Below are positions 26,199 to 38,434 of a stretch of 64,000 nucleotides of DNA, piece by piece; position 1 is the stretch's first letter; the number at the start of each line of letters is the position of its first letter. The position numbers and the translations under genes were made by a program. The stretch is taken from contig NZ_AFWV01000013.1 in NCBI RefSeq assembly GCF_000223985.1, positions 148,839 to 212,838 of the forward strand, written 5' to 3'. The notes under the pieces are model-generated. The model saw only the letters and a program-made list of their open reading frames with translations, was not told the DNA's origin and searched no databases. This stretch comes from Thiocapsa marina 5811 (lineage in GTDB: Bacteria > Pseudomonadota > Gammaproteobacteria > Chromatiales > Chromatiaceae).

Positions 26199-26696
26199 AT
26201 GCAAGAAGCCCGTTCGACGATGCACAGCGCACGCAAGGAGTCCGCCCTCCCCCTCGCCCTTCGCCTCAGGGCCATGACCGAGCGGGATGTCGAGAGCGTC
26301 TGCGCAGCGGATCGCGCGGCGTACGAGTATCCGTGGACTGAGGGCATCTTTCGAGACTGCCTGCGGGTCGGTTACTCCTGCTGGGTGGGCGAGATCGAGG
26401 GGAAGATCGTCGCCCATGCCGCGATGGCGGTCGCCGTGGGCGAGTGTCACATCCTCAATCTCTGCATCCATCCCGATTGGCAAGGCCGAGGACTCGGGCG
26501 CCGCCTGCTCCGCCATCTAATGACCTTCGCGCGCACGCGACGCGCGGACAGCGCCTTCCTGGAGGTGCGTGCATCCAACAGTCGTGCCCGCGCGCTCTAT
26601 GCTTCCGAGGGATTCTGCGAGATCGGTCAGCGACCCGGCTATTACCCCGCCACCAAGGGACGCGAGGACGCGGTCGTGCTGGCGCGCGCACTGTAG
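26199..26696 (+). CDS. rimI: Ribosomal protein S18-alanine N-acetyltransferase
   Basis: 165 aa GNAT-fold enzyme that acetylates the N-terminal Ala of S18. LRLRAMTERDVESVCAAD starts the fold; HILNLCIHPDWQGRGLGRRL holds the acetyl-CoA loop (Q-G-R-G-L-G); LEVRASNSRARALYASEGFC is the RimI signature. Starts at 26199 or 26220 are equally possible, since neither has a strong ribosome site. It runs opposite to prfC with a 196-bp gap. Confidence 0.9.
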   Translation: MQEARSTMHSARKESALPLALRLRAMTERDVESVCAADRAAYEYPWTEGIFRDCLRVGYSCWVGEIEGKIVAHAAMAVAVGECHILNLCIHPDWQGRGLGRRLLRHLMTFARTRRADSAFLEVRASNSRARALYASEGFCEIGQRPGYYPATKGREDAVVLARAL

Positions 26697-26747
26697 GTTG
26701 CGCCGACGCCGGTAAGCACGCAGCCACCGAGCCCTGCGCGCAAGCCT

Positions 26748-26778
26748 TGGTGGACTGCGCCGCGCTTGCCCACCCTGC
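26748..26778. repeat. Diverged copy of the GTAGGGTGGACAAGCG repeat
   Basis: Read on the minus strand, GCAGGGTGGGCAAGCG followed by CGGCGCAGTCCACCA matches the arm of the hairpin at 19752-19835. It fills the gap between rimI and the phosphate permease, which converge here, and could act as a shared terminator. Confidence 0.5.
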
Positions 26779-26862
26779 CCCTTCGATCATCGGCTCAGCG
26801 CCGTGGCCGGGTTCATGCGCACGCAAGGTCTGTCGCCGGGATGATCGCCCGTCCCGCTCGCC

Positions 26863-28452
26863 TCAACCCGTCAGCATCCCCTTGATGGTGAAAAACAGCA
26901 TCGCCGCCATGAACGCGGACGCGGGCACCGTCACGACCCAAGCGGCGACGATCTTCAGCACCTGCGAGCGTTTCACCAGCTCATGGCGATAGACCTTGCG
27001 TAGGCTTTGGCGCTCGAGCTTGGAGAAATGGGCCGGGTCCATGCTGCGTTTGGCTTTGCGTTTGAGCTCGCGCAGCATGCGCCCCTTCTCGTCGATCGAT
27101 GCCTTGGCAAACTTCGCCAGAAAGGCGTCGATGGCGGCTTGATCGCCCTCCGGGTGATGCGACTTGATGGTCTCGAGCATCCTGGCGTATTGGCTCTTGA
27201 GGTATTCACGCAGAAAACCCACGCCGAAGACCGCGCCGACGGCCACATGCGTCGTGCTGACCGGTAGCCCCAGTTGGCTGGCGAGGATGACGGTGAGGGT
27301 CGCCGCCATGGCGATGCAATAGGCTCGCATCTGGTCGAGCTCGGTGATCTCGGAGCCGACCGTGCGAATCACCCTTGGTCCGTAAAGCCAGAGCCCGACC
27401 GCGATCCCGAGCGCACCCACGATCATCACCCACAATGGGACCGGCGCCGCAGCCGTGATCGTGCCGCTGCCCGATCCGACGACCTCGACGATCGCGGCCA
27501 GCGGTCCGACGGCGTTGGCGACGTCGTTCGAACCGTGGGCGAAGCTCAGCAAGGCCGCTGCAAAGATCAAAGGCACCGTGAAAAGCCGATTGACACCCGC
27601 CTTGGAGTTCCCGATCAGCCGTGCCTGACGATCGATGATCGGGCGTGCGCCCCAGAAAACCAAAATCGCGAGAACGAGACCGACGCCTAGGGCCTGGACG
27701 ATGCTCACGCTCCAGATCCGATTGAGCCCCTTGATCATCAGGTAGGTGCCGAAGGCGAACGCCATGGCAGCGACCAGATAGGGCACAGCCCGACGCGACG
27801 AGGCGATCAAGTCGGTCCGATAGGTGATGCTGCGTTTGATCAGATACAGAAAGCCGGCCCCGATCGCCCCGCCCATGAGGGGCGAGACCACCCAGCTCGC
27901 GACGATCTTTGCCACGGTGTCCCAGTCGGCGATGCCAAGCCCGCTCGAGGCGATCCCGGCGCCCAGCACGGCACCGACGATCGAATGCGTCGTCGATACC
28001 GGGGCACCCATAACGGTCGCGATATTGAGCCAAACCGCGGCGGCCAAGAGCGCTGCCATCATGATCCAGACGAAGGTGTCGGCACTCTGGATGAGGTTCG
28101 GATCGATGATGCCGCTGCGGATGGTCCCGACCACCTCGCCGCCCGCGATAATCGCCCCGGCCGCCTCGAAGATGGCCGCGATGATCAGCGCACCGCCCAA
28201 GGTCAATGCCCTGGAGCCGACCGCCGGACCGACGTTGTTGGCGACATCGTTCGCGCCGATGTTCATCGCCATGTAGCCGCCGATCATGGCGGCAATCACG
28301 ATGAAGAGGCTGCCGCCGTGCGTCGCATCGATCCTGACGACGGTGTAGAGCATGACCCCGATGATGAAGAGCAAGCCGATACCGAGGCGAAAGAGCTGCG
28401 CCCGACCTTTTTTGGTCGCCTTCTCCAGCTCGTTGAGGTGTGTTAGCTCCAT
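26863..28452 (-). CDS. pit: Inorganic phosphate transporter, PiT family
   Basis: 529-aa inner-membrane protein with about ten helices. Both PiT repeats are visible: GANDVANNVGPAVGSRAL in the N-half and FAHGSNDVANAVGPLAAI in the C-half, with STTHSIVGAVLGAG and STTHVAVGAVFGVG following them. The start MELTHLNELEKATKKG at 28452 is preferred to 28512, whose added 20 residues are not protein-like. Expected function: phosphate uptake with protons or metal. A soluble, charged C-terminal stretch (SQYARMLETIKSHHPEGD) precedes the last helix. Confidence 0.93.
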   Translation of the reverse strand: MELTHLNELEKATKKGRAQLFRLGIGLLFIIGVMLYTVVRIDATHGGSLFIVIAAMIGGYMAMNIGANDVANNVGPAVGSRALTLGGALIIAAIFEAAGAIIAGGEVVGTIRSGIIDPNLIQSADTFVWIMMAALLAAAVWLNIATVMGAPVSTTHSIVGAVLGAGIASSGLGIADWDTVAKIVASWVVSPLMGGAIGAGFLYLIKRSITYRTDLIASSRRAVPYLVAAMAFAFGTYLMIKGLNRIWSVSIVQALGVGLVLAILVFWGARPIIDRQARLIGNSKAGVNRLFTVPLIFAAALLSFAHGSNDVANAVGPLAAIVEVVGSGSGTITAAAPVPLWVMIVGALGIAVGLWLYGPRVIRTVGSEITELDQMRAYCIAMAATLTVILASQLGLPVSTTHVAVGAVFGVGFLREYLKSQYARMLETIKSHHPEGDQAAIDAFLAKFAKASIDEKGRMLRELKRKAKRSMDPAHFSKLERQSLRKVYRHELVKRSQVLKIVAAWVVTVPASAFMAAMLFFTIKGMLTG

Positions 28453-28808
28453 ATCCGATCCGCATGCCGATGAGTCGCGGGGTATTGTTCCAGAAACACA
28501 ACCGTAACCCAATCGTCATGATCATGCGTAAGCGAGGATCCTGCACTCGGATGGACGGCGGTGCTCACGCGGATCCCGAGATCGGCACCATAAGGGTGCG
28601 CAAAATGCCGACCTGATCCGGATCATGCCGAGGTCGATTCGCTTGAAAGCACTCGAAAACAACGGTCAATCCGGCAGCGTTTCGGGCTATAGTTGACGCC
28701 GTTACTCGGCTCCCGCCTCGCTTCGGGCTGCGCCAGCCGCCGAGTCGGAGTAAGGCGCAGCTCGGCCGCGTTGCCGGCCTCCTCTACCCACCAATCCGGG
28801 AAAGCTCG
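28453..28808. promoter_or_regulatory. Divergent control region between pit and nifJ
   Basis: 356 bp without a gene. It holds a good -10 (TATAGT, 28688-28693) 115 bp before nifJ but no convincing -35. There is an ACTCGGC/GCCGAGT dyad (28704-28710 and 28739-28745) just after it and a GATCCGGATC palindrome (28615-28624) flanked by GACCT/AGGTC. A GGGAAAG ribosome site precedes the nifJ ATG. The GGCAC...GTGC at 28593-28608 has the wrong spacing for sigma-54. Confidence 0.35.
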
Positions 28809-32417
<3,609 letters not shown>

Positions 32418-32431
32418 ATCGCGCCCGGTGA

Positions 32432-32608
32432 GATATGCGTCGTGTATTGGATTGGATTAGCCACGCCGGTTCCGACAACTGTCGGAGCCGGCGCGGTTTA
32501 AGGAATGAAGAGAGATTTGTTTTAAACCGCGTCTCCACAAAGGTCGGACAGATCCTTAAGCCAGACACAACATGACAATGACGCATTTCACTCTGGACGC
32601 GGTTTAGA
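32432..32608. repeat. Two adjoining dispersed repeats between nifJ and the DHOD-like gene
   Basis: Left unit (about 32442-32503): TATGCGTCGT, TTGGAT, hairpin TCCGACAACTGTCGGAGC and GCGCGGTTTA, same as the copy at 3585-3656. Right unit (32514-32608): begins TTTAAACCGCGTCTCC and ends GGACGCGGTTTAGA, so its ends are inverted repeats (TAAACCGCGTC / GACGCGGTTTA). The right unit recurs in opposite orientation at 44840-44935. No coding capacity. The 330-bp gap up to the next gene holds nothing else I can name. Confidence 0.75.
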
Positions 32609-32747
32609 TGTTCACCGGGAGCCGCGTATCGCGCGAGCGGGGCATCATGCCCCCGCCGCAACCGAGGCGGAACGCCCCGGCCCTTGTCGCGACCAGTCCC
32701 CTCGATCACCGACGGGTGACCCCTTATTCTTTGCCGGAGCAATCGCT

Positions 32748-33764
32748 ATGGATCTCACCACCAACTATCTCGGGCTGACGATCAAGAATCCGCTGGTTCC
32801 TTCCGCCTCGCCGCTGTCCAAGAGTGTGGCCATCGCGCGCGAGCTCGAAGACCACGGTGCGGCGGCCATCATCATGTGGTCACTCTTCGAGGAGGCCGTC
32901 ACCGCCGAATCCGAGAGCATGGTGCGCTTTCTGCACCACCAGGACATCGGCTTCGGCGAGGCCGAGAGCGGCTTTCTGCCCGCCCATCATGACTTCGAAG
33001 GCGCACTCGAGCGCTATCTGGAGAACATCCGCAAGCTCAAGGACGCACTGGACATCCCGGTCATCGCCAGCCTCAACGGCGTCACGCCCGGCGGCTGGAT
33101 CAAGCACGCAACCGAGCTGCAACAAGCCGGGGCCGACGCCCTCGAGCTCAACGTCTACTATGTCGCCGGCGATGTGACCCAAACCGGACTCCAGGTCGAA
33201 GAGCGTTACCTCGACCTCCTGCGCGCGCTGCGCGGGCACATCCAGATCCCGATCAACATGAAGCTCTCCCCGAGCTTCAGCTCCATCGGCAACTTCGTCG
33301 GCCAGGTCGCGGCGGCAGGCGCCAACGGAGTGGCTCTCTTCAATCGTTTCTACCAGCCCGACATCAACATCGACAGCCTGCGTCTTCAATCGAGCCTGCA
33401 CCCCTCGACCTCCGCCGAGGCCCTGCTCGCCATGCGCTGGATCGCGATCCTCTACGGGCGCTTCGACGGCCTCTCGCTCGGCGCGACCGGCGGCGTACAC
33501 ACCTCCGCGGACGCTATCAAGCTCCTGCTCGCAGGCGCCGACGTGGTGCACCTGTGCAGCGCGCTCCTCGGCAAAGGACCGGCTTACACCGCGCAGATCC
33601 TCGCGGGGATCCAAGACTGGATGGAGGAGCAGGGATTCGAGTCCGTGGACGACTTCCGCGGTCGCGTCAGCGCCATCTCGGTCCCCAACCCGGCCGAGCT
33701 CGAGCGCGCCAACTACGTCAACATCCTGGACAGCTACAGCTTCTCGCCGGGTGTGATGGTTTAG
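32748..33764 (+). CDS. Dihydroorotate dehydrogenase-like flavoprotein, nifJ-linked
   Basis: 338 aa, FMN-binding TIM barrel of the class 1 DHOD family. NYLGLTIKNPLVPSASPLSK, IPVIASLNGVTPGGW, LELNVYYV, INMKLSPSF, and the phosphate-binding GATGGVHTSADAI near the C-terminus. It is the paralogue that follows nifJ in many bacteria, not the pyrimidine enzyme itself: the usual active-site Cys/Ser region is replaced by ELNVYYVAGD. Its true substrate is not known. A CGGAG site precedes the ATG. It probably shares a transcript with nifJ despite the repeats between them. Confidence 0.85.
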   Translation: MDLTTNYLGLTIKNPLVPSASPLSKSVAIARELEDHGAAAIIMWSLFEEAVTAESESMVRFLHHQDIGFGEAESGFLPAHHDFEGALERYLENIRKLKDALDIPVIASLNGVTPGGWIKHATELQQAGADALELNVYYVAGDVTQTGLQVEERYLDLLRALRGHIQIPINMKLSPSFSSIGNFVGQVAAAGANGVALFNRFYQPDINIDSLRLQSSLHPSTSAEALLAMRWIAILYGRFDGLSLGATGGVHTSADAIKLLLAGADVVHLCSALLGKGPAYTAQILAGIQDWMEEQGFESVDDFRGRVSAISVPNPAELERANYVNILDSYSFSPGVMV

Positions 33765-33787
33765 CCAAGCCGGCTTCACGCGAGACT

Positions 33788-33813
33788 CGTGACACCCGCT
33801 CCGCGGTGTCACG
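33788..33813 (+). terminator. Candidate terminator hairpin
   Basis: CGTGACACC (33788-33796) and GGTGTCACG (33805-33813) form a perfect 9-bp stem with an 8-nt loop, 24 bp after the DHOD-like stop. No T-tract follows, so Rho-independent action is uncertain. Confidence 0.45.
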
Positions 33814-33950
33814 CATGTCCCATGGCGCTCTGCGCCACGTACGACGATGGCCGGAGTCAGCAGCAAATCCAGACAAGGAACAAGGGTCGGCTGCGATTGG
33901 TCTATCATTGAGCCCGAATATCAAGAGATTCATCTTGCCCGGAGACGCCG

Positions 33951-34718
33951 ATGCCGCACCGACCACGCACCGATCGACAGGGTCCGTTTCACGTCGACCA
34001 ACTCCGCGAGGGCGATCGCTACGAGCTCGCCAGCGGCCACCCCATCTATTGCGCCCCATCCGGACGCGAGCATGCCGCAACGAATCTGATCGGCGCAGCA
34101 GCGCTGGAGACCGACCCGGATGTCGAGTGGGCGGGTGTCGATGCCGGTTTTACCCCGGATTCTGGGACGTTGCGCGCACCCGATGTAGCGATCGGCCCCG
34201 CCGGCTCGGAACGGGGCTGGATAGCAGGTGCGCCGCCCTTGGCGGTCGAGTATGCCGGGCGCGGACAGGACGAGCAGGAGTTGCAGGACAAGATCGCGGA
34301 GCTGCTGCAGAGCGGCACCCAACAGGTCTGGGTCGTGCGTCTGATCGGTCCGCGGCGGGTCGAGATCTATCGGCCCGGCGAGACGATGCGCCTGGTCGGT
34401 CCCGGCGAGATCCTGAGTGCACCGGGTCTGCTGCGTAACCCGGTCCCGATCGAGGCGCTCTACGACCGCGATGCCGCCCACCGCGCGACGCTGCGTAATC
34501 TCCTGCAACGCGAGGGTTATGAAAGTCTGGACGCCGTGCGCCAAGCGGGAGTCACGCAAGGCATCGCCGAGTCGATCCTCGCCCTGCTCGCCGAGCGTGG
34601 GCTTGTCGTCGACTCACCGTCACGCGAACGCATCCTCGGCGAGCAGGATCCCGGGCAGTTGAGACGTTGGCTCGTCGCCGCGACGCAGGTCCAGGAAACG
34701 CATAGGCTGTTCGATTAG
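33951..34718 (+). CDS. Uma2-family putative endonuclease (DUF820)
   Basis: 255 aa, restriction-endonuclease-like fold. Core elements: GDRYELASGHPIYCAPSG, DSGTLRAPDVAIGP (PD part), PLAVEYAGRGQDEQELQDKI (E-x-K-like part), LLQSGTQQVWVV and RRVEIYRPGE. A GGAGAC site lies 5 nt before the ATG. The C-terminal about 90 residues (LRNLLQREGYESLDAVRQAG) are helical and not part of the core fold. The role of Uma2 proteins is unsettled; many are multi-copy in phototrophs. A second, unrelated copy sits at 37574. Confidence 0.8.
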   Translation: MPHRPRTDRQGPFHVDQLREGDRYELASGHPIYCAPSGREHAATNLIGAAALETDPDVEWAGVDAGFTPDSGTLRAPDVAIGPAGSERGWIAGAPPLAVEYAGRGQDEQELQDKIAELLQSGTQQVWVVRLIGPRRVEIYRPGETMRLVGPGEILSAPGLLRNPVPIEALYDRDAAHRATLRNLLQREGYESLDAVRQAGVTQGIAESILALLAERGLVVDSPSRERILGEQDPGQLRRWLVAATQVQETHRLFD

Positions 34719-34756
34719 CCAACATTCGGGAGCCAGTGTGGACCCCTGCTTCCCCG

Positions 34757-34861
34757 GGGATCGTCGACTTGCAGTCGACTTCTTCCCGGCACCGGTATCG
34801 GCATCGGTATCGTCTACCGCTGGCCTGACGGCCGCGGGGTCGACTGCAAGTCGACGATCCC
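34757..34861. terminator. 23-bp inverted repeat between converging genes
   Basis: Arms 34757-34779 and 34839-34861 are perfect complements, each itself containing the palindrome GTCGAC-TTGCA-GTCGAC. It lies between the stops of the Uma2 gene (plus) and the methyltransferase gene (minus) and would fold in either transcript, which suits a two-way terminator. A half-copy with the same TTGCA core is at 54187-54203. Confidence 0.6.
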
Positions 34862-34926
34862 GGGAAACCGCCTGAAGGCGCCGCCCTACCCGATTGGGTT
34901 TCACACCCCTGAACCCCGAACCCGAA

Positions 34927-37566
34927 TCACCCATCCGCATCGAGAAACCGCTCGACCGGTACGCACTTGGGCACGAGCCGACCGCTCGGACCCGGCAACA
35001 TGAGTACCACCTGACGGCTCTGCTCCGGCCCATAACTCACATGAATCGGCATGTCGCTGCCGTAGAAGTACAGCCGATCGAACGGCGTCTCGGCGACGAC
35101 CCAGCGTGCGACCTCCAACATATCCTCGTCCTCGACCAGAAAATCCACCGCGGCACCCAGTCGCGAACAGATGGGATGACCCAGCCGATTGCGCTCGTGC
35201 GCGGCGTGCTGGTCGCGCTTCGGATCGATCCGCCCCGGAATCGCCTTCGCCAGCGGCGCGGAGCAGAAACCATAGGTCAGGCGGATCATCCCGAAGTAGT
35301 CGATCACCGGATCCAGGACCTGCGTGGCCAGATCGCATAGCGCCGTATAGGTCTCGGGTTGCTCGGGACGGTTGGCCAGCCCAGTGGCGGCCTGCGTCTC
35401 GCCGCATTCGATCAATTGACGGTAGGTGAGAGCACGCCCGCACGGCGCGTCCGCCTCGGGGATCGTCCGCGAGCGCACCAGTGCGTTGTCCGCGATCGTC
35501 CAACGCTGTCGCTCCAGCAACGCATCAAAAGCACCCGGCGCCGGCCCATAGCCCGACGCCGGCAAGAGGCCGAGCGCATCGAGCGCCTCGTCGAACGCAA
35601 GCTGCTCCGGATACCCGTCGCATTCCTCGTTGATGTAGCGTGATTTGCGATAGAGATACGGCGGCTCGAAGTCGTCGCCGTAGGCGAAATAATCGATATC
35701 CTGCTCCCGCAGCTTGATCTTCACCCGCTCGACCATCCGAGGCAGCACCCGCCCATCGAAATCGTCGTACCGCATCAGGCTCAGCTTGCCCGAGCCGATG
35801 TGGATCTTCACCAAATCCGCCTCGCGGATATCGCCGTAGAGCATCGACGCGGCGCCCACATAAACCCGCAAGAGCGCCGGGAGCTGCTCGACCAATCGGC
35901 TATGCAGTTGCAGCGAGGCGCCCGAATCGAGCCAGCCCAGCCCATGCTCAGCGGCCGATCGGCAGGCGTCGGCGATCGCTTCGGTGTCGGCGATCCGAAA
36001 GAGCTGCGTGCGACCGGCCTCCAACGCGGCCGGATAGTCTCCGAAGAACGCCTTGATGTCGCGCTGCAACCCCGCGTCGAGATGCTTGTAGGCACGCCGT
36101 CGACTGAACTGCTGAAGCGCGAAATAGACCTCCAGGTCTGAGATGCGCGCCTGCTCGGCCTCCGCCAGCGCGGCCTCCGCGCCATCCGGTCCCTTCTGCA
36201 TGGCGAGGAAGCGCAGCGCTTTGCCGAGACTGCCGAAACCCTCGATCAGGGGCAGCAGATCATCGACCTCGCTCTTATCCGGCGTGCGTCCCAGACGCAG
36301 CCAGATCTCCCAAAGGCGCTCCAACGGCTCGCGGTACGCAGCATAGCGTTCAGCTGCCCGATCGCGCCGAGCCGGCCGCTCACGCGGGGGCGGCGCCGGG
36401 CGCGTGCTCGGCATCCGGAGCCGATTGCTCCTGCGGCTATAGCGCTCCACCAGAAAGCGCTGCTCCGCGTCCTTGTCGCGGAACACATAGAGCACGCCCG
36501 GCGCGACCGGGATCGGCTCCTCGTCCAGCACCTGCTCCAGATACGTCTTGATCTCGGACTGGGTGTAATAGCGCTGAAAAGTGCCGCGCTGCGTCATCAC
36601 ACCGTCGCGAAACCGCTCCCCGCGCGGGTCGTTTTGGTTGGTCAGCATGACCGACACCACCAACAGCCGCTCGGCGAGCGACCAGGCCCGGGTCAAGGCC
36701 ACCAGCCGCTCGTCGAAGTCTTCGATGACGTTGATCACGAAACCGAGATTGACGATATCGGCCGCGGCGATCGGCTCGTCCGGCGCGAAATAGGGATCCC
36801 ATCCGGAGGCGGTCAGCCCGTTCTCGCGCAAGCCGCGCACGTCGTCGCCGCGTCCGCAGCCGTAGTCGAACAGCCGATAGCGGCCATCCAAGAAGCCATG
36901 CCGCGCGAGTGTCTGCACCGGCGCCGAGAAACCGTAGCGGACCATCGCGGTGCGGTGTCGCGCCGCCCCCCAATCGAGCGCACCGCCGAGTCCCGCGACG
37001 TCGCGAGATAAGACGCTGCCCTCCCCCGTCCCGGTCGCCGCCTGGTCGGCGTCGGCGGCTTCGCCTGCAACACCGTCGAGATTGCCGATCGGGACCAGCG
37101 CGTGCCCTTCGATCCGGTACCCGGCATCCGCGACCAGCGCCTCCCACTGACGCCGATAGCCGATGCGTTTGGGATCATCGAACAGCCCGATCGATTCGGC
37201 TTGCTCGGTCAGGGCGACATACTCTGCACGACCTGGATAATCGCCCGGCAGCAAAAGCTCCTTGCGATGCAGGATGGGCGGATTCAGCGAGTCTTCGTAA
37301 GTGCGATAGCCCGTCTCCCCTGTTGTGCGATCCACACGCCAGCTCTCCTTGAGCGCCGGGAAGGGGGTCTCGAAAAAATCCGGATAATTCAGAAAGGCCA
37401 CCTCGGAGCCGTCCTCGGCAACGCGCACGACATTGAATGCGGGCTCGACCGACGCCCGAAGCATCTCCAAGGCCGCGTCCACGCCGCTCGTCAACGCGGG
37501 CTCGGCGCTGTCGAGCAGCGTTCGATGCAGGTAACGCCGCCCCGCGACCGCCTTTCCGGAACCCAT
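34927..37566 (-). CDS. DNA phosphorothioation-associated methyltransferase with M15-like tail
   Basis: 879 aa. Residues 1-400 match the phosphorothioation-associated putative methyltransferase family: NYPDFFETPFPALKESW near the start, AMVRYGFSAPVQTLARHG, and SAM motif I FDYGCGRGDDV (233-243), then INVIEDFDERL and VSVMLTNQND. Residues about 560-680 repeat the N-terminal theme (VYVGAASMLYGDIREADLVK, IDYFAYGDDFEPP). Residues about 740-879 look like a peptidase M15 fold: LTYGFCSAPLAKAIPG, SRLGAAVDF and PIHVSYG. Asp808 and His842 fit zinc-ligand positions, but the expected first His is Ser801. It starts 7 nt after a Uma2 gene. The target base or sulfur site is unknown. Confidence 0.75.
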   Translation of the reverse strand: MGSGKAVAGRRYLHRTLLDSAEPALTSGVDAALEMLRASVEPAFNVVRVAEDGSEVAFLNYPDFFETPFPALKESWRVDRTTGETGYRTYEDSLNPPILHRKELLLPGDYPGRAEYVALTEQAESIGLFDDPKRIGYRRQWEALVADAGYRIEGHALVPIGNLDGVAGEAADADQAATGTGEGSVLSRDVAGLGGALDWGAARHRTAMVRYGFSAPVQTLARHGFLDGRYRLFDYGCGRGDDVRGLRENGLTASGWDPYFAPDEPIAAADIVNLGFVINVIEDFDERLVALTRAWSLAERLLVVSVMLTNQNDPRGERFRDGVMTQRGTFQRYYTQSEIKTYLEQVLDEEPIPVAPGVLYVFRDKDAEQRFLVERYSRRSNRLRMPSTRPAPPPRERPARRDRAAERYAAYREPLERLWEIWLRLGRTPDKSEVDDLLPLIEGFGSLGKALRFLAMQKGPDGAEAALAEAEQARISDLEVYFALQQFSRRRAYKHLDAGLQRDIKAFFGDYPAALEAGRTQLFRIADTEAIADACRSAAEHGLGWLDSGASLQLHSRLVEQLPALLRVYVGAASMLYGDIREADLVKIHIGSGKLSLMRYDDFDGRVLPRMVERVKIKLREQDIDYFAYGDDFEPPYLYRKSRYINEECDGYPEQLAFDEALDALGLLPASGYGPAPGAFDALLERQRWTIADNALVRSRTIPEADAPCGRALTYRQLIECGETQAATGLANRPEQPETYTALCDLATQVLDPVIDYFGMIRLTYGFCSAPLAKAIPGRIDPKRDQHAAHERNRLGHPICSRLGAAVDFLVEDEDMLEVARWVVAETPFDRLYFYGSDMPIHVSYGPEQSRQVVLMLPGPSGRLVPKCVPVERFLDADG

Positions 37567-37573
37567 CGGTTCG

Positions 37574-38173
37574 TCAGTCCCCCGTGCTCATCAACGGATC
37601 CGTCTCGGGAGCCGGCCAGTGGATCTCCAGACCATCGACCACGCCGACAGAGGTCTGTCCTTCCAAAGCCTGCACGTCCGGCTTCCCGTAAGCGCCGTCC
37701 GCACCGAGCCGATAAATGGTCAGCACGCGATCCGTCGGGTGCAGCAGCCAGTATTCGCGCACGCCTTGACGCTCGTAGAGTGCCCGCTTACGGACCTGAT
37801 CATGGACCGCGCTCGACGGCGAGAGGATCTCGACGATCCAATCCGGAGCCCCGCGGCACCCCTTCACGTCGAGCTTGTGCGGATCGCAGATCACGGCGAG
37901 ATCCGGCTGCACCACCGTGTCGACCCGAGCGTCGGACTCGTCGTGCTTCGGCAGACGCACGTCGAAGGGGGCGACATAGACCCGACAGCCGCTGCCCGCG
38001 AGCTTGGGGTGAATCTGCGCGGCCAGTTCGACGACAAACTCCTGATGCATTCGCGTCGGCGCTGGCGCCATCGCGAATGCTTCACCGTCGATCAGCTCCC
38101 AGCGTTCGTCCTCGGGCCAAAGACAATAATCACCGTAGGTGAAAGAACCGGTTTTGAGTGCGGCTCGAGGCAT
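37574..38173 (-). CDS. Uma2-family putative endonuclease (DUF820)
   Basis: 199 aa from the ATG at 38173, chosen for a GGAGA site 7 nt upstream; the frame runs on to 38221. Core: YGDYCLWPEDERWELIDGEAF, HQEFVVELAAQIHPKL, VQPDLAVICDPHKLD (PD), GAPDWIVEILSPSSAVHD (E-x-L...), YERQGVREYWLL and RVLTIYRLG. The catalytic pattern D...E-I-L/K looks complete. It is directly upstream of the methyltransferase gene (7-bp gap), so they are likely co-transcribed. Confidence 0.85.
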   Translation of the reverse strand: MPRAALKTGSFTYGDYCLWPEDERWELIDGEAFAMAPAPTRMHQEFVVELAAQIHPKLAGSGCRVYVAPFDVRLPKHDESDARVDTVVQPDLAVICDPHKLDVKGCRGAPDWIVEILSPSSAVHDQVRKRALYERQGVREYWLLHPTDRVLTIYRLGADGAYGKPDVQALEGQTSVGVVDGLEIHWPAPETDPLMSTGD

Positions 38174-38434
38174 GACAGTTTCTCCGTTTAAACAGCATCG
38201 GCACCGGACGACCTTGATCATAACGCCGACCGGCAGGCTGGACGAGCGAGAGCGACTTGGAACACAATCGCATCGCAGCCACCGGCTCAGGATTGATCAC
38301 AACGCGAACGCGACCGATCGCGCGTGTCGACCCCGGCGCTCGAGCCGTCTCTCGGCGACTCCCCACCACACCGGAACAGACGACAGAGTCTGATATTTTG
38401 ACGACTCGCGAGGGGTTTTCGGAGAACAACGACG

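Noticed and set aside
28590..28610. Possible sigma-54 promoter before nifJ (GGCAC...GTGC)
   Set aside because: The gap between the GG and GC elements is 12 nt rather than 10 and the flanks do not match.
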